Shown one piece after another: positions 59,545 to 64,000 of a stretch of 64,000 bases of DNA. Position 1 is the stretch's first letter. Every line of letters begins with the position of its first letter. The stretch comes from an uncultured Prevotellaceae bacterium (GTDB lineage: Bacteria; Bacteroidota; Bacteroidia; Bacteroidales; Bacteroidaceae), in assembly GCA_902778255.1 (NCBI GenBank), contig CACYXD010000001.1, forward strand, positions 158,253 through 222,252, written 5' to 3'. The notes under the pieces were generated by a model, which was not told where the DNA came from, did not search any database, and saw nothing but the letters and a program-made list of their open reading frames with translations. The position numbers and the translations under genes were made by a program.

Positions 59545-62190
59545 ATGCGTATTTTAAACCAAACCATTTCCTGTCTTACATTGACAGCTATGTGTTTTAC
59601 GCCATTAGCGACGAAGGCACAGATTACAACCAACCAAGATAAATTCTTAGGAAACATCACCACCTGGGGGCAGATGGATGCCGGAGGCGGTGTCCCCCAG
59701 TATTATAAACTATGGAATCAGGTGACACCTGAGAATGAGTCGAAGTGGGGCTCGGTAGAGGGCACTAGAAACTCCTATAACTGGGGTTGCGACACGCCTT
59801 TCAACTATGCCAAGAATCATAATTTCACCTACAAGTTCCATGCGCTGATATGGGGTGCTCAGTATCCTGAGAAATGGTTCAACTATGATCTGTCAATTAC
59901 CGAGCGCTATAAGGCCATTGAGAACTGGTATAATCAGGTAAAGAAAAAATACAACCACCTGCCTATGATTGACGTGGTGAACGAGGCTGTCGGTACCCAC
60001 CAGCCAGGAAACCCATTGATGAAAGAGTCGCTTGGCGGTGGCGGTAAGACGGGTTATGACTGGCTAATCAAGGCTTTCGAACTGGCTGGCGAGCGTTTTC
60101 CCAACTCCATCTTGATTTACAATGACTATAACACGTTCCAGTGGGATACTGACAATTACATCAAACTGGTTCAGAACTTGCGTGATGCTGGCGCACCTAT
60201 CGATGCCTATGGCTGTCAGAGTCATGATCTGAAGGGGGTTAGTCTTAACAGTTTGAAAACTGTAGACAAGAAGATTCAGGATGCGCTGAAAATGCCTATG
60301 TATATCACAGAGTATGATATTCAGGAGGAAAACGACCAAAAGCAGTTGAATGACTATAAAAATCACATCCCATATTTCTGGGAGCGTGATTACTGTGCTG
60401 GTGTAACCCTTTGGGGGTATGTTTACGGAAAAACATGGAATGAGGGAACCTCCGGCATCTATAAAGATGGCGCGGAACGTGCTGCCATGACCTGGTTGAA
60501 AGAGTATATGGCCAGCGATGCCGCCAAGAATGCCAAGAGCCCGTTCCCGGGTATGAAGAAACGTGTGGGCGTGTATATCAAGGCCAAGGACTTTAGTATG
60601 GCCAAGGGTGACACGCAGTCTATCAAGGTGCGCACCTTTATCACCGACGACGCCAAAGCCGAGAAGGCTGATATCGCCATCGACTCAGTAGTGCTTTACG
60701 ATGGCACTACTCTCGTGAAAAAGATGACCGAGGCGCCTTATATCGCTCAATATACTGGCAGCACTGCAGGCACCCGTACGCTGAAGGCCATTGTTTATAC
60801 CAATGATGGCAACAAGTATGAACGTATTTCCAGAATCACCGTCTTGTCTTCTACCACCAAGCGTGAGCCATATAACGGTACACCGGTAGAGTTGCCTGGT
60901 ACTATCGATATGGGCGAATACGACAAGGGTGTTTCTGGTGTCACCTATAGTAAGGCCATAGGTCGTAATGCCACATCGGCAGCGCAGGCCGACGGTTGGA
61001 TGGAATACACCGTGGACGTGAAAGAGGCAGGTATCTATCAGTTTGATGCTGAAGTGGCAGCAGCCAAGGCTGGGGGTGCATTCCATATCTCGGAATATGG
61101 TCTTGACGACCTGACTTTCTACACGAGCATCATCAATGTACCTTCTACAGGTGGTGCCAAGAATTTCCAGACCCTTCATGGTGTCTTCCTGAAGGAGCTG
61201 ACAGAAGGCAAACATGTGCTCTGTTTAAATACGGACAAGGCTGGTTTCTATATCAAGAGCCTCACGCTGAAACGTTACGAAGAGGATAAGAAGATCAGCG
61301 TGGCGGTTGTTGCCAAGCCCACCAAAGTCAATGTGGGTGATACGACACAGCTTGTCGTGACAGCGAAGCCGACGTCAGGTTCTACGCGTACGATAGCCAG
61401 TGTGAGCGTCTATGCCAACGACCTGCTGATAGGTACTGTGACCAAGAGTCCTGACACATTGTTATATGTACCTACGGTAAAAGGAACCTATTCTATCGTA
61501 GCTATAGCGACCAATAATGAGGGTAAGTGCAAGACATCGGCGGCGAAGACACTGAAGGTCAATGGTGCACGTGTGCCTTACAACAATACGATAGTTGACC
61601 TGCCGGGTATTATCCAGGCAGAGAACTTCGACCAGGGCGGCGAAGGATTGTCATTCCATGACAGCGATGCCAATGATGAGGGCGATGCCAACTATCGCAG
61701 CGACAACGAGGGCTTGGATCTTGTGAAAGGCAATAGCGGTACGGCCATCGGCTATACGTCAAATAATGAATGGACGGAATATACGGTCAACGTAAAGGAA
61801 CCCGGTGAATATTCATTCGAAGCCACTTGTTCTAACGGTAGCAGTAGCAATGGTGGTTTCACCATCAGTACCGTTAATGGTTCCACCGTCACAAAGATAG
61901 GCACCGTCACCGTGACGCCTACTGGCGGATGGGGCACCTATAATGTGATGAAAGGAAATCTGACCCAGAACTTGGCAGCGGGTCAACAGATCCTACGCTT
62001 TACCATCAGCAGTGCTGCTAACTGCAACATCGATAAGGTGAAGTTTATCTGCACTCTGAATACTGGTATCAAGACGATAGAGACGTTGCAGCCACAGCGT
62101 GTCGAGACCTATAATCTGAAAGGGCAGAAGGTGGATGCCAACTATAAGGGTATCATCGTTCGCAACGGAAGAAAAGTATTGAGGCGGTAA
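59545..62190 (+). CDS. Modular GH10 endo-beta-1,4-xylanase with two CBM6-like domains
   Basis: The 881-residue protein begins with a signal peptide (MRILNQTISCLTLTAMCFTPLATKAQ). The GH10 barrel spans ~30-345: acid/base E147 in DVVNEAVGTH, nucleophile E256 in MYITEYDIQ, and HALIWGAQYPEWF-like FHALIWGAQYP. An Ig-like domain (~350-440), a CBM6-like domain (~445-585; ELPGTIDMGEYDKGVSGV, DGWMEYTVDV), a second Ig-like domain (~590-670) and a second CBM6-like domain (~680-830; DLPGIIQAENFDQGGEG, NNEWTEYTVNV) follow. The tail is TYNLKGQKV ... GIIVRNGRKVLRR. It cleaves xylan outside the cell, with CBMs binding xylan chains. A -7 box TAATTTTG lies upstream at about 59500. A hairpin overlaps the stop, and the GH2 gene follows 49 bp later. 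Confidence 0.93.
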   Translation: MRILNQTISCLTLTAMCFTPLATKAQITTNQDKFLGNITTWGQMDAGGGVPQYYKLWNQVTPENESKWGSVEGTRNSYNWGCDTPFNYAKNHNFTYKFHALIWGAQYPEKWFNYDLSITERYKAIENWYNQVKKKYNHLPMIDVVNEAVGTHQPGNPLMKESLGGGGKTGYDWLIKAFELAGERFPNSILIYNDYNTFQWDTDNYIKLVQNLRDAGAPIDAYGCQSHDLKGVSLNSLKTVDKKIQDALKMPMYITEYDIQEENDQKQLNDYKNHIPYFWERDYCAGVTLWGYVYGKTWNEGTSGIYKDGAERAAMTWLKEYMASDAAKNAKSPFPGMKKRVGVYIKAKDFSMAKGDTQSIKVRTFITDDAKAEKADIAIDSVVLYDGTTLVKKMTEAPYIAQYTGSTAGTRTLKAIVYTNDGNKYERISRITVLSSTTKREPYNGTPVELPGTIDMGEYDKGVSGVTYSKAIGRNATSAAQADGWMEYTVDVKEAGIYQFDAEVAAAKAGGAFHISEYGLDDLTFYTSIINVPSTGGAKNFQTLHGVFLKELTEGKHVLCLNTDKAGFYIKSLTLKRYEEDKKISVAVVAKPTKVNVGDTTQLVVTAKPTSGSTRTIASVSVYANDLLIGTVTKSPDTLLYVPTVKGTYSIVAIATNNEGKCKTSAAKTLKVNGARVPYNNTIVDLPGIIQAENFDQGGEGLSFHDSDANDEGDANYRSDNEGLDLVKGNSGTAIGYTSNNEWTEYTVNVKEPGEYSFEATCSNGSSSNGGFTISTVNGSTVTKIGTVTVTPTGGWGTYNVMKGNLTQNLAAGQQILRFTISSAANCNIDKVKFICTLNTGIKTIETLQPQRVETYNLKGQKVDANYKGIIVRNGRKVLRR

Positions 62191-62207
62191 ACAGCGCCTC
62201 AATACTT
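62174..62207. terminator. Hairpin overlapping the end of the xylanase gene
   Basis: Perfect 13-bp arms AAGTATTGAGGCG and CGCCTCAATACTT across an 8-base loop that holds the stop codon. No T-run follows, so it may act as an attenuator or mRNA 3'-end stabiliser rather than a full terminator before the GH2 gene. Confidence 0.75.
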
Positions 62208-62239
62208 CAAAACAAAAATGAACTACAAAACTAACTTAA

Positions 62240-64000
62240 ATGATGAAAAACAAATTACTGATAGTGGCACTCTTATGTGTCACAACTGCACAGGCGCAGC
62301 TACGACAGGAAATTCAGTTGCAGGACAACTGGCAGTTCTCGCATGATCAAATCACATGGCAAACAGTAAGCGTGCCTCATGACTGGGCCATCAGCGGCCC
62401 TTTTGACAAGAAGTGGGATCTGCAGACGGTGGCTATTGAGCAGAATGGAGAAAAGCAAGCCACGGAGAAGAGTGGCCGAAGTGGTTCGCTGCCTTGGATT
62501 GGGAAAGGCTATTATAAACAAAAGTTCTCGATTCCATCGGGATTCTGCGGTCACGCAGAGCTGGTCTTTGATGGCGCTATGAGCGAGCCTACGGTCTATG
62601 TAAACGATCAGAAAGCAGGCTATTGGGCCTATGGTTATAATACTTTCCGTGTGGATGCTACGCCTTATGTCAAAGAAGGTGATAACCTATTGGAAGTACA
62701 TCTGCAGAATGTAGAGGAGAGTTCGCGCTGGTATCCTGGGGCAGGCATCTATCGTCCTGTGACGTTGATTCTCACACCTCAGCAGGCGCGTATTGATGAC
62801 TGGGGTATCACCACCAGAACGGAGTTGCATGTTAAGAATGGTAAAGGCATTGATTGTGCCAAATTGGTGGTGGAGGTACCCATTCTCGATGCTGGCGAGG
62901 GACTGCCTGTCATCATGGAACTCTTTTCTCCAGATAACAAAAACAAGCTATGGGTCTGTCCTGCACCGCAGAAAAAAGGTTCAGGAAAGGCTGTCGGCAC
63001 ATTCATGATTCCCAATGCCGAACTGTGGACTCCTGAGACGCCTCATCTTTATAAATTACGTATCACGCTTTGTGACGGAAAGAGTGCTCCTAATGTATAT
63101 GATGACTTTGGAAAGGCTATCGACCAGAAAACAATGAAAGTTGGCTTGCGCACCGTTCGTGTGTCAAAGGAAAAGGGTTTTCAGCTCAATGGCGTGACGC
63201 GTAAACTGAAGGGCGTCTGCCTGCATCATGACCTCGGCCCGCTGGGTGCGGCAGTCAACAAGGCCGCTTTGATTCGCCAGATAATGATTATGAAGGAGAT
63301 GGGCTGCGATGCTATCCGCACGGCTCATAATATGCCGAGCCAATGGCAGATGGATATCTGCGACTCGCTGGGTATGATGGTGATGGCCGAGAGCTTTGAT
63401 ATGTGGAAATATCCTAAGTGTAAGAATGGTTATGCGCGCTTCTTTGATGACTGGGCCGACAAGGATATCACCAATCTGGTGAAGGCAAATAGAAATCATC
63501 CGTCAATCGTGATGTGGTCTATCGGTAACGAGATTCCTGAGCAGTGGAGTGAGGAGGGACGGCAGATAGCTATTCGCTTGCAGGGGTTGGTACATTCCCT
63601 TGATCCAACACGTCCAGTGACGCAGGGCATGGACCGTGTGGATAATGCGTTGGCCAGTGGATTTGCCCAGGCCATGGATATTCCTGGACTGAACTATCGA
63701 TTGAATAAATACCAGAAGGCTTACGATACGTTGACGCATGGTTTCCTCTTAGGTTCGGAGACGGCATCTACAGTTAGTTCGCGTGGCACTTATTATTTCC
63801 CCGTAACACCTACAAATAAAGGTGTTCACCCTGATGGACAGTGCTCGGGTTATGATGTGGAATGGTGCTCGTGGAGTAACTTGCCCGATGATGACTGGCA
63901 ATGGCAGGATGATAAGGACTGGGTGATTGGTGAGTTCGTATGGACGGGGTTCGACTATCTTGGTGAGCCCACGCCTTATGATGAGTACTGGCCTTCGCGC
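62240..64000 (+). CDS. Glycoside hydrolase family 2 enzyme, partial
   Basis: An open frame starts with ATG at 62240 (or 62243) and continues past the window edge for at least 587 codons. It has a signal peptide (MKNKLLIVALLCVTTAQA), then the GH2 N-terminal sugar-binding jelly roll (PHDWAISGPF, WYPGAGIYRPV), an immunoglobulin-like domain, and the catalytic barrel: GVTRKLKGVCLHHDLGPLG, GCDAIRTAHNMPS and the acid/base E431 in MWSIGNEIPEQW. The nucleophile region is probably LLGSETASTVS. Activities in this family include beta-galactosidase, beta-glucuronidase and others; next to the xylanase, a role in trimming xylan side chains is plausible but not proven. The 3' end is outside the window. Confidence 0.88.
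   Translation, partial: MMKNKLLIVALLCVTTAQAQLRQEIQLQDNWQFSHDQITWQTVSVPHDWAISGPFDKKWDLQTVAIEQNGEKQATEKSGRSGSLPWIGKGYYKQKFSIPSGFCGHAELVFDGAMSEPTVYVNDQKAGYWAYGYNTFRVDATPYVKEGDNLLEVHLQNVEESSRWYPGAGIYRPVTLILTPQQARIDDWGITTRTELHVKNGKGIDCAKLVVEVPILDAGEGLPVIMELFSPDNKNKLWVCPAPQKKGSGKAVGTFMIPNAELWTPETPHLYKLRITLCDGKSAPNVYDDFGKAIDQKTMKVGLRTVRVSKEKGFQLNGVTRKLKGVCLHHDLGPLGAAVNKAALIRQIMIMKEMGCDAIRTAHNMPSQWQMDICDSLGMMVMAESFDMWKYPKCKNGYARFFDDWADKDITNLVKANRNHPSIVMWSIGNEIPEQWSEEGRQIAIRLQGLVHSLDPTRPVTQGMDRVDNALASGFAQAMDIPGLNYRLNKYQKAYDTLTHGFLLGSETASTVSSRGTYYFPVTPTNKGVHPDGQCSGYDVEWCSWSNLPDDDWQWQDDKDWVIGEFVWTGFDYLGEPTPYDEYWPSR

Noticed and set aside
1-64000. tRNA or rRNA genes
   Set aside because: No cloverleaf with a TTCGA loop and acceptor stem, and no rRNA-like stretch, could be recognised by eye in any intergenic space.

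Overview
The window looks like a chromosomal segment of a Bacteroidota bacterium, most likely a Prevotella-type (Prevotellaceae) gut or rumen organism. This rests on many intergenic promoters of the form TTG-N19..21-TAnnTTTG, a PorZ component of the type IX secretion system, short conserved C-terminal tails on secreted proteins, BspA-type leucine-rich proteins, a GH30/GH10/GH2 plant-glycan enzyme set, and best-match families such as DUF2851, DUF6359 and the YchF/MnmG/Apt/UvrC gene order. The genus is an inference; no rRNA or tRNA gene was seen.

Layout. 1-9.5 kb: a minus-strand run leuS - yitT - rdgB - porZ - GT-C-like membrane protein - acyltransferase - sulfatase/phosphoethanolamine transferase (cut by the window edge). 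9.6-19 kb: a secreted DUF6359-type protein, mutS, then lgt, ychF and polA on the minus strand. 19-28 kb: polyprenyl diphosphate synthase and a membrane protein on plus, then the minus-strand cluster mnmG - apt - uvrC - dtd - mazG-like - deoC, facing ruvB. Two parS-like ParB centromere sites sit immediately on either side of apt, so this part is probably origin-proximal. 28-36 kb: coaD, ybeY, an S41 protease, a GH30 enzyme, DUF2851, a hotdog thioesterase and dprA. 36-40 kb: an M13 lipoprotein peptidase, a frameshifted Cache-domain sensor, gene remnants and an SH3-like lipoprotein.

40.1-46.4 kb holds a complete type II-C CRISPR-Cas system on the minus strand (cas9 - cas1 - cas2 - array with 12 intact 36-bp repeats plus one half repeat). 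A tracrRNA gene, with its own promoter, anti-repeat and terminator, diverges from cas9. The locus is bracketed by exact 27-bp direct repeats. Related copies in the opposite orientation, together with a fragment of a DUF1016/YhcG nuclease gene, abut the old end of the array. Next to it (46.4-47.4 kb) is a scarred region with an inverted and direct repeat array of a GGTAGGTGT motif, nested palindromes with 25-bp arms, an IS3-like end and a truncated BspA-like gene.

47.4-64 kb: parE-like topoisomerase subunit, a BspA-like protein, a Ser/Thr kinase with a small partner, a large secreted protein of unknown function, an acetyltransferase, an OmpA-family porin, a THUMP-like methyltransferase with repeat-derived insertions, a secreted endonuclease I, a modular GH10 xylanase with two CBM6-like domains, and a GH2 enzyme running off the end. 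The GH30, GH10 and GH2 enzymes together point to extracellular xylan or arabinoxylan degradation. Several secreted proteins share one C-terminal tail. The most interesting items are the complete CRISPR-Cas/tracrRNA locus with its bracketing repeats, the parS pair, the palindromic shared gene end of ybeY and the S41 protease, two apparently leaderless genes, and the repeat-rich scar beside the CRISPR locus. I did not find a clearly new multi-gene defence system; the least explained structures are the repeat families around the CRISPR locus.
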